A stretch of 35,892 nt of DNA from an uncultured Succinatimonas sp. (lineage in GTDB: Bacteria > Pseudomonadota > Gammaproteobacteria > Enterobacterales > Succinivibrionaceae). The translations under genes were made by a program, and so were the position numbers. Below the pieces are notes generated by a model, which was not told where the DNA came from, made no database searches, and worked only from the letters and a program-made list of their open reading frames with translations. This document shows positions 1 through 7,640 of the stretch, one piece after another (the stretch's first letter is position 1; every line of letters starts with the position of its first letter). The stretch is from the NCBI GenBank assembly GCA_937896115.1, contig CALBLB010000071.1, positions 1 to 35,892 on the forward strand, read 5' to 3'.

Positions 1-686
1 AGTTTTACTCCTCTTCCCAGTATGCATCTGAATTTTTTAGGAATAATATTTTTATTAAAAATTCGATCACAAACTTTGATTTCAAACCCAAAAAAAGATT
101 CAAGGACCATCGCCAAAGATTTTTTTCCTATGTTTCCACAGGAGGTATAAGGAGAAAAAGCTTCTGCAGCAAAAGGCGGTAAATTCATAGCTCCTTGCCC
201 GTCTGCACCTGACAACGAACGTTGCAATCTTCTGGGGAGATCTAATGAATGACGATCAAAGCTTATCGATGTACTGTGCTGTGCGTAAGCTCTGTAATAA
301 AAGGAAATAAAACGGTGGTTAACGATATCCAAAAAACGTTGCAAAGCATAATCATAATTATTACGCGACTGACTTATAACCTGTCCTGTAATGTCAAGCG
401 GCATGGGACCGTCGACTCCGCAAAGCCCCGGCGTGTATACTTCTATAAAAGCACTACCTGAAGCATTGTGAGATTCTGTTACACCTGCTACATTCCTTGC
501 CGAAGAACTCATGGACGGGCGTTGGCCAAAACGCAAAGTTTCGTCAACACATGAATCAGCCCACCCGGTAGCACTGCGTCCAGCACAAGCCCTGTCAAAA
601 GATCGAACCAATTCGATAAAATCACTCTCAGATCCGATCCTAAAATTCTTCAAGATCTTGCGGATCACTAAAGGTTTTGTTCCCAC
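1..686 (-). CDS. tssG: TssG, type VI secretion baseplate protein (3' end cut by window edge)
   Basis: The minus-strand frame stays open from about 686 to the left edge, giving roughly 228 residues of a protein usually about 300-350 long, so its C-terminus lies outside the window. Reading the reverse complement I see a family-like start (GTKPLV), a central GVDGPMPLDIT stretch, and LQRFLDIVNHRFISFYYRA, which resembles the conserved FLD-F-HR--S-FYRA region of TssG. TssG joins TssF and TssE in the T6SS baseplate wedge. A GTG at 686 overlaps the end of tssF; a second GTG at 668 overlaps the tssF stop by one base. I prefer 686 because it keeps the GTKPLV segment. The start remains uncertain. Confidence 0.85.
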   Translation of the reverse strand, partial: MGTKPLVIRKILKNFRIGSESDFIELVRSFDRACAGRSATGWADSCVDETLRFGQRPSMSSSARNVAGVTESHNASGSAFIEVYTPGLCGVDGPMPLDITGQVISQSRNNYDYALQRFLDIVNHRFISFYYRAYAQHSTSISFDRHSLDLPRRLQRSLSGADGQGAMNLPPFAAEAFSPYTSCGNIGKKSLAMVLESFFGFEIKVCDRIFNKNIIPKKFRCILGRGVK

Positions 687-2470
687 CTGGCAATAAGTCC
701 TCTGTGAAGTCCCCAAACCTCAAGTTCGACCAAGAGGTTAATAGAACAAAAATTCGTGATCAAATGTCTGAAAACAGAAGCAAACAGGTATACCCCCATG
801 CCCGTAAGTTCCTTCTCATCCAGGATCACCTTCAACTTATATCCTTGCTCATAAAAAACACTGCCGCGTTGTACAAAGCGAAAAACTCTTTTTTCAGACT
901 TGAATCCTGCTACAGCATTTTGTAAAAGACTTTTTTCGTCGCTATCTCCAGGATAAAAAGCTCCTATCATCTGTCTTAATACTGCTTTTCCCCTTTCTCC
1001 GTCCTGATACATAAGCGAAGACAAATTCATCATCACGTATGAAAGTCCGGCAAATCCTTCCTTATTACCGCGCATCAACAATGGCATACCGGGGCGAGTC
1101 ACCGGTACAACAGCTTTAAAAGATACTTCACTTCCGCGTTGTTTAAACACAGCATCAGATCTTACGAATGCACTTAAATCAGCATTTGACGCCCAACATA
1201 CCGCTGTATACTCAAAAAAATCTGAGGGATCCGCGTTGAAACGATCCCCAGAAAAAGCTAAATACATTTCTGTTTTAGTATATGAACTGCGCTTGCGATA
1301 CAACCCGTTCAAGCGCTCTTTTCTTTTTTGTGAAAAAAACACTGCCGCAGCTTCGTTATCTATAGAAGAAGATGAAGAATAAAACGGCAAAGCATTTGCA
1401 GTTTGGCGATTGTTGCGATTATAAAGTTCTACCGAATCTATAGAAAAAACCTCATAATCTAACGGTTTCATACGATCTAAAGAACACAAACTCTCATGCG
1501 CACCGCTGACTGAGGATCGGTCACTGCGTTTTTGGAACAGGTTTATCACTGCCACTGCATTTAGAAGCCAACTGTCATTTCTTAAGGCCCGATTAAATTT
1601 CAGCTGACGATCAAAAACCATCACCATTCTTAAATCCGTCTTATTAAAAAAACGAATTTTGGTCCCTAATCCGGGAAAACGCACAAAACGAAAGAAAAAG
1701 GGGTAACAAAAGAAAAGATATAAAGACGCCAGCCCCGGCAAAGTTTTAACAGCTCTTTCCAAAAGATTTTTTTCTTCAGAAAGGATCCTGAGCATAGGCT
1801 TTATACCATCAACACGAAGGTATTCGTCCCCGGATTTTAAATATATAGCTGTCAATCCTTGTTCTAATGCTTCTATAGTCATTGAAGCATCAGAATCAGG
1901 CATATTTAAGAAAAAACACAAATCGTCAGAAACAGCCGCACTCATAACTGAAGTAAAACTTAAATCAACACACAATGCAGACTTACTTTCAGCAAGAGCT
2001 AAATCAGCATAAGGAAGTTCATTTGCAACCGAAATTACATAGCTTACGTTTTTTACTTCACCAGGCAATATTGATTCATTCCACAGCGGAGAAAAACTAA
2101 CCGGCGTCTTAGATGCCGAAGTTAACGCATCAAAACGATCAGAAACAGAAAAAGATGAGGATTGATCGTTATTTATCTTATTTGTTGCATACAACACGGT
2201 AGCAGCAGGAATTGGGGACACCAACAGCGGGCACTGCCTTAGCAATAAGGACTGCAAAAACTGAGGAAAACCGTCATCAAATTTTTTTTCAACTCGTGCT
2301 GCAAGAAAAGCCGTTCCTTCCAACAGACGTTCTACGAAAGGATCCTGAACTTGTAACTGAGAAATATTGAGTTTGGATGCAATCTTAGGATATTGCTCCG
2401 CAAATTCTGCAGAAAGCTCACGTAAATGCTCAAGATTAGCTCGATAATATTCAAGAAAACTACTTTTCAT
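668..2470 (-). CDS. tssF: TssF, type VI secretion baseplate protein
   Basis: A 600-residue protein, the usual length for TssF (VasA/ImpG, DUF879). The N-terminus (YYRANLEHLRELSAEFAEQY-P, then DPFVERLLEGTAFLAARVEKKFDD) is the family hallmark, and the C-terminus ends with a LFASVFRHL-----SINLLVEL block typical of TssF. With TssG and TssE it builds the baseplate wedge on which the sheath-tube complex assembles. The ATG at 2470 shares an ATGA overlap with the tssE stop, indicating translational coupling; tssG follows with overlapping ends. I see no frameshift or missing section. Confidence 0.95.
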   Translation of the reverse strand: MKSSFLEYYRANLEHLRELSAEFAEQYPKIASKLNISQLQVQDPFVERLLEGTAFLAARVEKKFDDGFPQFLQSLLLRQCPLLVSPIPAATVLYATNKINNDQSSSFSVSDRFDALTSASKTPVSFSPLWNESILPGEVKNVSYVISVANELPYADLALAESKSALCVDLSFTSVMSAAVSDDLCFFLNMPDSDASMTIEALEQGLTAIYLKSGDEYLRVDGIKPMLRILSEEKNLLERAVKTLPGLASLYLFFCYPFFFRFVRFPGLGTKIRFFNKTDLRMVMVFDRQLKFNRALRNDSWLLNAVAVINLFQKRSDRSSVSGAHESLCSLDRMKPLDYEVFSIDSVELYNRNNRQTANALPFYSSSSSIDNEAAAVFFSQKRKERLNGLYRKRSSYTKTEMYLAFSGDRFNADPSDFFEYTAVCWASNADLSAFVRSDAVFKQRGSEVSFKAVVPVTRPGMPLLMRGNKEGFAGLSYVMMNLSSLMYQDGERGKAVLRQMIGAFYPGDSDEKSLLQNAVAGFKSEKRVFRFVQRGSVFYEQGYKLKVILDEKELTGMGVYLFASVFRHLITNFCSINLLVELEVWGLHRGLIARWEQNL

Positions 2471-2961
2471 GTATGCTCACCAGTCTTGCGAAACATCGGG
2501 ATCCCTGTTTCGAGATCAAGTTGATAACAGCACATATAATCTTCATCAAAAGGCTTGACGTTGATCCGTCCGTTAATTTCCATAATCAGACTTCCGCGAC
2601 GATTTTCATTTTCTCCACTTACTTTTACAACAAGACTTTCTGGATCCAATCGCGGCTCAAAGTGTTTTATTTGTTCTGTCATTTCTTGTTTGATCTTGGC
2701 AATGGTGCTGTCATTATGATGACACCCGCAAAAATCATCTATTCCCATACCAATTACACTAAAATGCAATGCGGGATCGCCATCTAACTCCTTAAAACTA
2801 GGTCGCGATCGCGAATTGAGAATCGATTCAATATTAGCTGTGATCTCCTTTGTCAAAGCATCCAGATCATTTAATGCTCTTGTGGGTGTGCTCCCGCTTA
2901 TAAGACGTGACCATAGTCCCGGAACAAAACCGTCACTGGATTTAAAAGAAACCGACGACAT
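2467..2961 (-). CDS. tssE: TssE, gp25-like type VI secretion baseplate protein
   Basis: Gp25/GpW-like baseplate subunit of 164 residues. Seen in the sequence: a basic/hydrophobic N-terminal segment (PGLWSRLIS), an ILNSRSR motif where the family has LLNTR, and a C-terminal sheet region that fits gp25-like folds. I start it at the ATG at 2961 (MSSVSF), not at the longer in-frame ATG at 3036, because 2961 has an AGGG element upstream and the longer start would place the hcp/tssE terminator hairpin inside the coding region. It ends in an ATGA overlap with tssF. The gp25 protein is thought to link baseplate to sheath polymerisation. Confidence 0.92.
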   Translation of the reverse strand: MSSVSFKSSDGFVPGLWSRLISGSTPTRALNDLDALTKEITANIESILNSRSRPSFKELDGDPALHFSVIGMGIDDFCGCHHNDSTIAKIKQEMTEQIKHFEPRLDPESLVVKVSGENENRRGSLIMEINGRINVKPFDEDYMCCYQLDLETGIPMFRKTGEHT

Positions 2962-2973
2962 AATCTGTGCCCT

Positions 2974-2998
2974 AAAAAAAGCGCCGCATATGCGGCGC
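2974..2998 (-). terminator. Intrinsic terminator between hcp and tssE
   Basis: On the minus strand a perfect 18-base palindrome (2981-2998, GC-rich stem around an ATAT loop) is followed directly by seven U residues (2974-2980). It lies in the 71-base gap between the hcp stop and the tssE start, inside an otherwise tightly packed operon. The shape is a classic Rho-independent terminator. I infer that it lets most transcripts end after hcp while some read on into tssE-tssF-tssG. Confidence 0.85.
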
Positions 2999-3032
2999 CC
3001 TGATCCTAAATAACGCCTTTTACTACAAGGGA

Positions 3033-3557
3033 TCAAGCGTTTTCTATCTGATTAAAAGAAGCTTCAACGGCTCCATCCTTGGTATTGTCAGGTTTGATGG
3101 CAGTAACTTTCCACGTCATCTTGCCAGGTACTAATTCCACAGCTTCGGTAGGAATATACACACCGTCAGCACCAACAAATGAATCAAGCAAAGAAGCACT
3201 GTTACCAGAACTGCTTACGCTCTTAACCTGAGTTTTGGCGATTTTCACATTCTCCATGGTGATCTCATAGACAGGAGTCTGAAGACCCGCCACTGCACGG
3301 CAGACCTGAAATTGCACTTTGGCAATTTTCTGACCTGACATACAGAACTGTTGAAGTTTAGGGGTAGCTTTATCAACCAAATGAGTAAAAACGAAAGGAA
3401 CAAACTGTCCGCGGCCTGAAACATCGGTAGCTCTTCCGACACCAATGTTTTGCACAGAACCATGTTCAAAACCAAGAACCTCAATCCACTTGGAATGTCC
3501 CTTGTCGCTTGATTCACCATCGATGCCGTCGATTTTTATGAAGAAATCTGATGCCAT
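3033..3557 (-). CDS. hcp: Hcp, type VI secretion tube protein
   Basis: A 174-residue Hcp1-family protein beginning MASDFFIKIDGIDGESSDKGH, very close to the canonical Hcp N-terminus, followed by the I-VLGFEHGSVQ segment, FTHLVDKATPKL and KAKVQF-like strands. Hcp hexamers stack into the inner tube that the contracting sheath expels, and they can carry effectors. It has a strong AGGAG ribosome site about eight bases before the ATG at 3557. The C-terminal half carries a Ser-rich stretch (VKSVSSSGNSASLLDSFVG, about residues 114-132) where short Hcps have a tight loop. It follows tssC and precedes an intrinsic terminator, which fits a gene needing much more product than its downstream neighbours. 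Confidence 0.96.
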   Translation of the reverse strand: MASDFFIKIDGIDGESSDKGHSKWIEVLGFEHGSVQNIGVGRATDVSGRGQFVPFVFTHLVDKATPKLQQFCMSGQKIAKVQFQVCRAVAGLQTPVYEITMENVKIAKTQVKSVSSSGNSASLLDSFVGADGVYIPTEAVELVPGKMTWKVTAIKPDNTKDGAVEASFNQIENA

Positions 3558-3593
3558 AATGTCATCTCCTCTGTTACGGTTTTAAATTAACGA

Positions 3594-5078
3594 TTATTTA
3601 GATCCGCTGGGAACTTTCGTCGTAAGCCTTAAAGAAGTAGTTAGTCCTTCAAGCTGATAATGCGGTCTTAAATAAAACTTTGCATTGTAATAACCGGGAG
3701 CTCCTTCTACATCTTCAACCACAACTTTAGCTTCTGCCAAAGGATATTTAGCTTTTACCTCATCTGATGCATTTGGATCGCTGGTAACATAATTGGAAAT
3801 CCAATTGCTAAGCCAAGCCTCCATGTCAGCCCGCTCCTTGAAAGATCCGACTTTATCGCGGACTATGCACTTTAAATAATGTGCAAAACGGGAAGTTGCG
3901 AAAATATACGGAAGTCTCGCCGAAAGCTTTGCATTAGCAGAAGCATCCGGATTGTCATATTCTGCAGGTTTATTTACGGTTTGCCCGCCCAAAAAGACGG
4001 CATAATCAGTATTTTTCCAGTAACACAGCGGTAAGAATCCGTTATTCGAAAGTTCCGCTTCGCGTCTGTCGGTAATAGCTATTTCCGTTGGACACTTCAT
4101 AACCGTGCCACCATCGTCCGTCGGGAAAGTATGAGTAGGAAGATTGTCAACCATACCGCCTGATTCAACACCGCGAATATGCGCACACCAGCCATAATCA
4201 GCAAAAGAACGATTGATATTCACACCCATTGCATAGGCTGCATTCATCCACACATAACGATCTGAATTTCCACCTGCGGTATCTTCCTCAAAATCAAAAT
4301 TTTCAACAGGACTGGTTTTTGCTCCGTACGGAACGCGGCTTAACACGCGAGGTAAAGTCAAAGCAACATAACGGCTGTCCTCTGACTCTCTAAACGATCT
4401 CCATCCGGCATATTCTGGTGTCGAGAAAATTTTAGTGAGATCTCTTGGATTGGAAAGTTCTTGCCATGAACTCAAATTCAAAATTGAAGGATCAGCCGCA
4501 GCAATAAACGGAGCATGGGCTGCTGCCGCAATTTGAGAAATGCCCTTTAAAATTTCAAGATCAGGAGCGGTTTGATTGAAATAATAATCACCGATTATGG
4601 CACCAAAAGGTTCACCACCTGCCGATCCATATTCTTCCTCATAGAGATCTTTAAACAAGGGACTCTGATCCCAAGAAGTGCCACGAAATTTTTTCAAAGA
4701 CTTCTGAATATCTTTCTTGCTGATATTCAACACGCGGATCTTCAGCGACGAACTGGTTTCCGTATTAGTCACCAAATAGTTGAGTCCGCGCCAAGCACTT
4801 TCAAGATTTTCAAAATCTTTATGATGAATAATTTCATTAACCTGAGCGCTTAGCTTTTTGTCCAACTCGGAAATAATACCTTCGATGGTTTTGACAGCGT
4901 TGTCACTTACAAGCGAAGCATGTTCCAAAGCTTGTCCCACCAAAGTTCTGACAGCTCCTTTTACAGCCTGATCAGCTTCCTCTGATTTGGGTTTGAATTC
5001 TTGATTAAGAAGTTTGTCAAAATCTGACAACTCCATGGTTTCGGTATTTTGGATGCTTTGTTGCAGTTGTTCAGCCAT
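3594..5078 (-). CDS. tssC: TssC (VipB), large contractile sheath subunit
   Basis: 494 residues, the usual length of TssC/VipB/ImpC. Recognisable blocks include the HHKDFENLESAWRGLNYLV segment, GAIIGDYYF, ISQIAAAAHAPFIAAADP, the AGWRSFRESEDSRYVALTLPR region, and the conserved C-terminal half with LSARLPYIFATSRFAHYLK. TssB and TssC co-polymerise into the contractile sheath recycled by ClpV (TssH), which is not in this window. A good AGGAG site overlaps the tssB 3' end, and the ATG lies three bases after the tssB stop, so the two are probably coupled to keep stoichiometry. Confidence 0.97.
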   Translation of the reverse strand: MAEQLQQSIQNTETMELSDFDKLLNQEFKPKSEEADQAVKGAVRTLVGQALEHASLVSDNAVKTIEGIISELDKKLSAQVNEIIHHKDFENLESAWRGLNYLVTNTETSSSLKIRVLNISKKDIQKSLKKFRGTSWDQSPLFKDLYEEEYGSAGGEPFGAIIGDYYFNQTAPDLEILKGISQIAAAAHAPFIAAADPSILNLSSWQELSNPRDLTKIFSTPEYAGWRSFRESEDSRYVALTLPRVLSRVPYGAKTSPVENFDFEEDTAGGNSDRYVWMNAAYAMGVNINRSFADYGWCAHIRGVESGGMVDNLPTHTFPTDDGGTVMKCPTEIAITDRREAELSNNGFLPLCYWKNTDYAVFLGGQTVNKPAEYDNPDASANAKLSARLPYIFATSRFAHYLKCIVRDKVGSFKERADMEAWLSNWISNYVTSDPNASDEVKAKYPLAEAKVVVEDVEGAPGYYNAKFYLRPHYQLEGLTTSLRLTTKVPSGSK

Positions 5079-5081
5079 TTT

Positions 5082-5612
5082 TTACTCCTCGTCTTTTTTC
5101 GGATCAGCTTTGGCATTTTCCTGCTTAGCTTGAGAAGACAAAGCTTTAAGTAAAGCCGGATCTTCGAGCAATTTGCTAATAAGCTCCTCAGCCCCTGTTT
5201 TTCCGTCCATATAACTCAGAAGATTGGCCAATTGCCTGCGAGCATCCAAGAGTTGTTTAACTCCCTCTACTTTTTCGGCAACTTTGTCAGGAGAAAAATC
5301 TTCCATACTCTCAAAAGTCATGTCCACCGACAGATTTCCCTCTCCGTTCAAAACGTTTGGAACCTGAAAGGCAACTCGCGGTTTGATGCTCTTCATACGA
5401 TCATCAAAATTATCTGCATCAATATTTACGAACTTACGTTCTTCAACTCTCGGCAACGGCTCCGAAGGTTTTCCGGAAAGATCCGACATTACCCCCATTA
5501 CAAAGGGTAAATTAACTTTTTTCTCGGCTCCGTAAAGTTCCACGTCATACTCGACTTGAACTCGCGGTGCTCGGTTTTTAGCGATGAATTTCTGAGAACT
5601 GTTATTGGCCAT
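5082..5612 (-). CDS. tssB: TssB (VipA), small contractile sheath subunit
   Basis: 176 residues with the full TssB/VipA/ImpB signature: NRAPRVQVEYDVELYGAEKK, LPFVMGVMSDLSG, RKFVNIDADNFDDRMKSIKPR and the amphipathic C-terminal helix region (LDARRQLANLLSYMDGK) that packs on TssC. It makes the sheath heterodimer with TssC. An AAGGAAA site precedes the ATG at 5612. The last residues (KADPKKDEE) are charged and poorly conserved, as is usual. It lies 46 bases after tssA and three bases before tssC. Confidence 0.97.
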   Translation of the reverse strand: MANNSSQKFIAKNRAPRVQVEYDVELYGAEKKVNLPFVMGVMSDLSGKPSEPLPRVEERKFVNIDADNFDDRMKSIKPRVAFQVPNVLNGEGNLSVDMTFESMEDFSPDKVAEKVEGVKQLLDARRQLANLLSYMDGKTGAEELISKLLEDPALLKALSSQAKQENAKADPKKDEE

Positions 5613-5658
5613 CGACTATTTTCCTTAAGTTTTAAACTTATTACATATCGTATTGTTA

Positions 5659-6735
5659 TCAGCTGTTAGTTGGCAAGACACCTAGCTGTTCTTTTACTTT
5701 ATCAAGCGAATTCTGATCAATTTCAGCCAAAATATCGACAAAATTCATGTCGGCCATACGTAAAGCACGATTCAACAGATAAGGCAGTGGACTTGTAGGT
5801 TCTGCCTTTGAAAAATAATCTGAACATTTACGTATGAGAACCAAAGCATCGGATCTGTTATCAATCTGAAGCGATGCTACATCAGTGATCTTGGCTGTCG
5901 TTTGTAACACCTTTTTATCATCTTGATCCTGCGTTTCTTTATCCAAAACAGATCCTTCAACATCTGTTTTTATTTCAGAATGAACGTGCATTTGTGAGCC
6001 CACAGACTCATAAAACTTTTTTAAATGCCTCAATTCTCCTTCAAGTGATTCAAAGCTTAGATAACCGTTTTGTCCAACTTTTTCATTGACAATTTTGGCA
6101 ATACCGGTGAGCAATTCTTCTATATGCGAGGTAAGTTTTAACCTTTCTTCTATTTCTTCATAAGGTAAAACCCGCATTTGTGCCTGCATCAGGGCAACAT
6201 CTAACTCGTCATCACTCTTATCCAAAATACCTTGAGCTACAAGATAATCACGCAGGGTATAAGGCAATTCGTCTGTTAGTTTTACACCTCGAACATGGTT
6301 CATAAACATGATCGGATCTCCAAACGCCCCCTGTTTTGGAGAAATCATTGCCAATGAATTTATCCTTTCAGTAGGATCATTGTCATCATCTGGATCTAAT
6401 TGCGGATAAACTTCATCCCACATATTCGAAACAAGGTAATTAATAAGAGTCAACCCTTGTTCCAATCCTATTAATCCGTTGTTACAAAAATCGGCTATCG
6501 TAAAATACGCAGCTACTCTCAAATCCCGCGTTTTTTTCCATAATATTTCGCAGGATTGCTGCAGTTTATGAAAATCGGCATCGCGACCTTCGGTCACCTC
6601 TTCACCCATTTCCTGACCGGCAACGGGCACAGCCATCTCTTCAAGCTCAAGATAAAGGCTGTCATATTCACAATTTTCACCAGATCTGCCGTTTGGCAAT
6701 TCAGTTAACATTGACGAAATATCCGGCAAAGCCAT
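5659..6735 (-). CDS. tssA: TssA, type VI secretion assembly cap protein (ImpA N-terminal domain)
   Basis: 358 residues with an ImpA_N domain: a Pro/Gly-rich start, then CEYDSLYLELEEMA, a linker, WKKTRDLRVAAYFTIADFCNNGLIGL, and the NMWDEVYPQLDPDDDNDPTERINSL motif that is diagnostic of TssA. The middle (about residues 225-290) is low in conservation, and the C-terminus resembles the short TssA classes. TssA primes and coordinates tube-sheath growth from the baseplate. It is the first gene of the minus-strand T6SS run, has an AGGGGA ribosome site, and sits behind a plausible promoter at 6766-6795. Confidence 0.92.
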   Translation of the reverse strand: MALPDISSMLTELPNGRSGENCEYDSLYLELEEMAVPVAGQEMGEEVTEGRDADFHKLQQSCEILWKKTRDLRVAAYFTIADFCNNGLIGLEQGLTLINYLVSNMWDEVYPQLDPDDDNDPTERINSLAMISPKQGAFGDPIMFMNHVRGVKLTDELPYTLRDYLVAQGILDKSDDELDVALMQAQMRVLPYEEIEERLKLTSHIEELLTGIAKIVNEKVGQNGYLSFESLEGELRHLKKFYESVGSQMHVHSEIKTDVEGSVLDKETQDQDDKKVLQTTAKITDVASLQIDNRSDALVLIRKCSDYFSKAEPTSPLPYLLNRALRMADMNFVDILAEIDQNSLDKVKEQLGVLPTNS

Positions 6736-6765
6736 TTTGGTCCCCTAAGCTACGTTTTTTCTTCT

Positions 6766-6795
6766 AGTATAGTAAAACTTTTTATTAAAATTCAA
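6766..6795 (-). promoter_or_regulatory. Candidate sigma-70 promoter for the T6SS operon
   Basis: On the minus strand, TTGAAT (6790-6795) and TATACT (6766-6771) lie 18 bases apart, about 30 bases before the tssA ATG. The match to consensus is good at the -10 and moderate at the -35. It is the only likely promoter I see before the seven T6SS genes. Confidence 0.5.
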
Positions 6796-6909
6796 TTAAA
6801 TAATGTGACTTAAGCCAAATTTTAAAAACTCATCCGTTTGCTTTTTTTTAGTGCACGAAATTTTTAAACAAGCCGCAAACGTGTGTGTGCTCTCATTGTT
6901 ATCTTTTAC

Positions 6910-6941
6910 TTGACCAGCTCAAATAACTAGTCATATATAAT
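6910..6941 (+). promoter_or_regulatory. Candidate promoter for the flavodoxin gene
   Basis: TTGACC at 6910-6915 is followed after 18 bases by TATATA (6934-6939), which runs into TATAAT (6936-6941, spacing 20). Transcription would start at about 6946-6948, inside the repeat at 6942-6960, so a protein bound to that repeat could block initiation. Confidence 0.5.
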
Positions 6942-6960
6942 GATCCTTAAGGATCCTTAA
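6942..6960 (+). repeat. Tandem/palindromic GATCCTTAA repeat in the flavodoxin leader
   Basis: GATCCTTAA occurs twice head to tail, separated by one G. This makes two overlapping perfect 14-base palindromes, at 6942-6955 and 6947-6960. It overlaps the predicted transcription start and holds an AAGGA ribosome-site sequence (6949-6953), so it could be an operator, an RNA hairpin, or both. Confidence 0.6.
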
Positions 6961-6977
6961 TGTTTTTTTAAATTTAT

Positions 6978-7487
6978 ATGAAAGAAATTGCACTTTTTTA
7001 CGGTACTTATACCGGCGTTACCAAAATAATCGCAGAAAAAATCGCCAATGCTTTAGGAAAGGACAAAATCGATCTTTTTGATATCAGCGAAGGCGGTGAA
7101 CAGATGGCTGATTACCAAAAACTAATCATCGGCACCTCGACATGGAGCATCGGCGAATTGCAGGAAGACTGGGATGCCTTTATGCCCAAATTGCAAGCCA
7201 TGGATTTTTCAGGTAAGACCGTTGCTCTCTTCGGCACTGGAGATCAAATTGGTTATCCTGATACTTTTTTAGACGGCATGGGTATGCTTTACGAAACCTT
7301 CCAATTCCGCGGCGCTAAATTTGTCGGATTTTGGCCTACGGAAGGTTATGATTTCACAAGTCCGTTACCGCTTCTTGATGAGAATCACTTTGTTGGTTTG
7401 GCAATTGACGAGGACAACCAACCTGAACTCACCGATGCACGAATTGCAAAATGGGTAGAAATGATACGCCCTGAATTCGGGCTGTGA
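6978..7487 (+). CDS. fldA: Long-chain flavodoxin
   Basis: A 169-residue flavodoxin. It has the N-terminal FMN phosphate loop (FYGTYTGVTK, residues 8-17), the TWSIGELQEDW loop whose Trp can stack on FMN, and GTGDQIGYPDTFLDGMGMLYE, the 90s loop with the isoalloxazine-stacking Tyr. It retains the long-chain insertion and a C-terminus (LAIDEDNQPELTDARIAKWV) very like enterobacterial FldA. It carries low-potential electrons to enzymes such as radical-SAM proteins and ribonucleotide reductase activators. No ribosome site lies just before its ATG; instead a Met-Phe-Phe-stop reading unit at 6960-6971 with a good AAGGA site ends six bases upstream, so initiation may depend on coupling. Confidence 0.95.
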   Translation: MKEIALFYGTYTGVTKIIAEKIANALGKDKIDLFDISEGGEQMADYQKLIIGTSTWSIGELQEDWDAFMPKLQAMDFSGKTVALFGTGDQIGYPDTFLDGMGMLYETFQFRGAKFVGFWPTEGYDFTSPLPLLDENHFVGLAIDEDNQPELTDARIAKWVEMIRPEFGL

Positions 7488-7556
7488 ACTTATAAAATCA
7501 GGGATAACAAGTTGTTATAAACTGATATAGCGAAAATATTATCCTGATATTTAAAA

Positions 7557-7597
7557 CATGCCCTGCAATTTTGGGAGCATGTGATCTGTTTTTTTTT
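7557..7597 (+). terminator. Possible weak terminator after the flavodoxin gene
   Basis: CATGC/GCATG arms (7557-7561 and 7577-7581) extend inward through C/G pairs with one bulged base. A run of nine T residues (7589-7597) follows, but seven bases separate stem and T run, so the fit is imperfect. Confidence 0.35.
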
Positions 7598-7608
7598 CAA
7601 TTTTCCAA

Positions 7609-7632
7609 CTGTCCTTCAAACCAAACGGACAG
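7609..7632 (+). promoter_or_regulatory. Leader hairpin touching the symporter ribosome site
   Basis: CTGTCC (7609-7614) and GGACAG (7627-7632) can pair across a 12-base loop. The right arm overlaps the first bases of the CAGGAG ribosome site, so the fold could limit initiation. GAGTTTTT follows, so a weak terminator or attenuator is the alternative. Confidence 0.35.
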
Positions 7633-7640
7633 GAGTTTTT

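Noticed and set aside
249..696. Plus-strand frames of 70 and 61 residues at the left end
   Set aside because: They lie antisense to tssG, whose minus-strand reading has clear family motifs.
2467..3036. Longer tssE starting at 3036
   Set aside because: The extra 25 residues are translated from the terminator hairpin and have no family counterpart; ATG 2961 is better placed.
1..6735. T6SS effector/immunity genes or vgrG within the cluster
   Set aside because: All seven genes are structural components; any VgrG, PAAR or effector must lie past the left edge or elsewhere.
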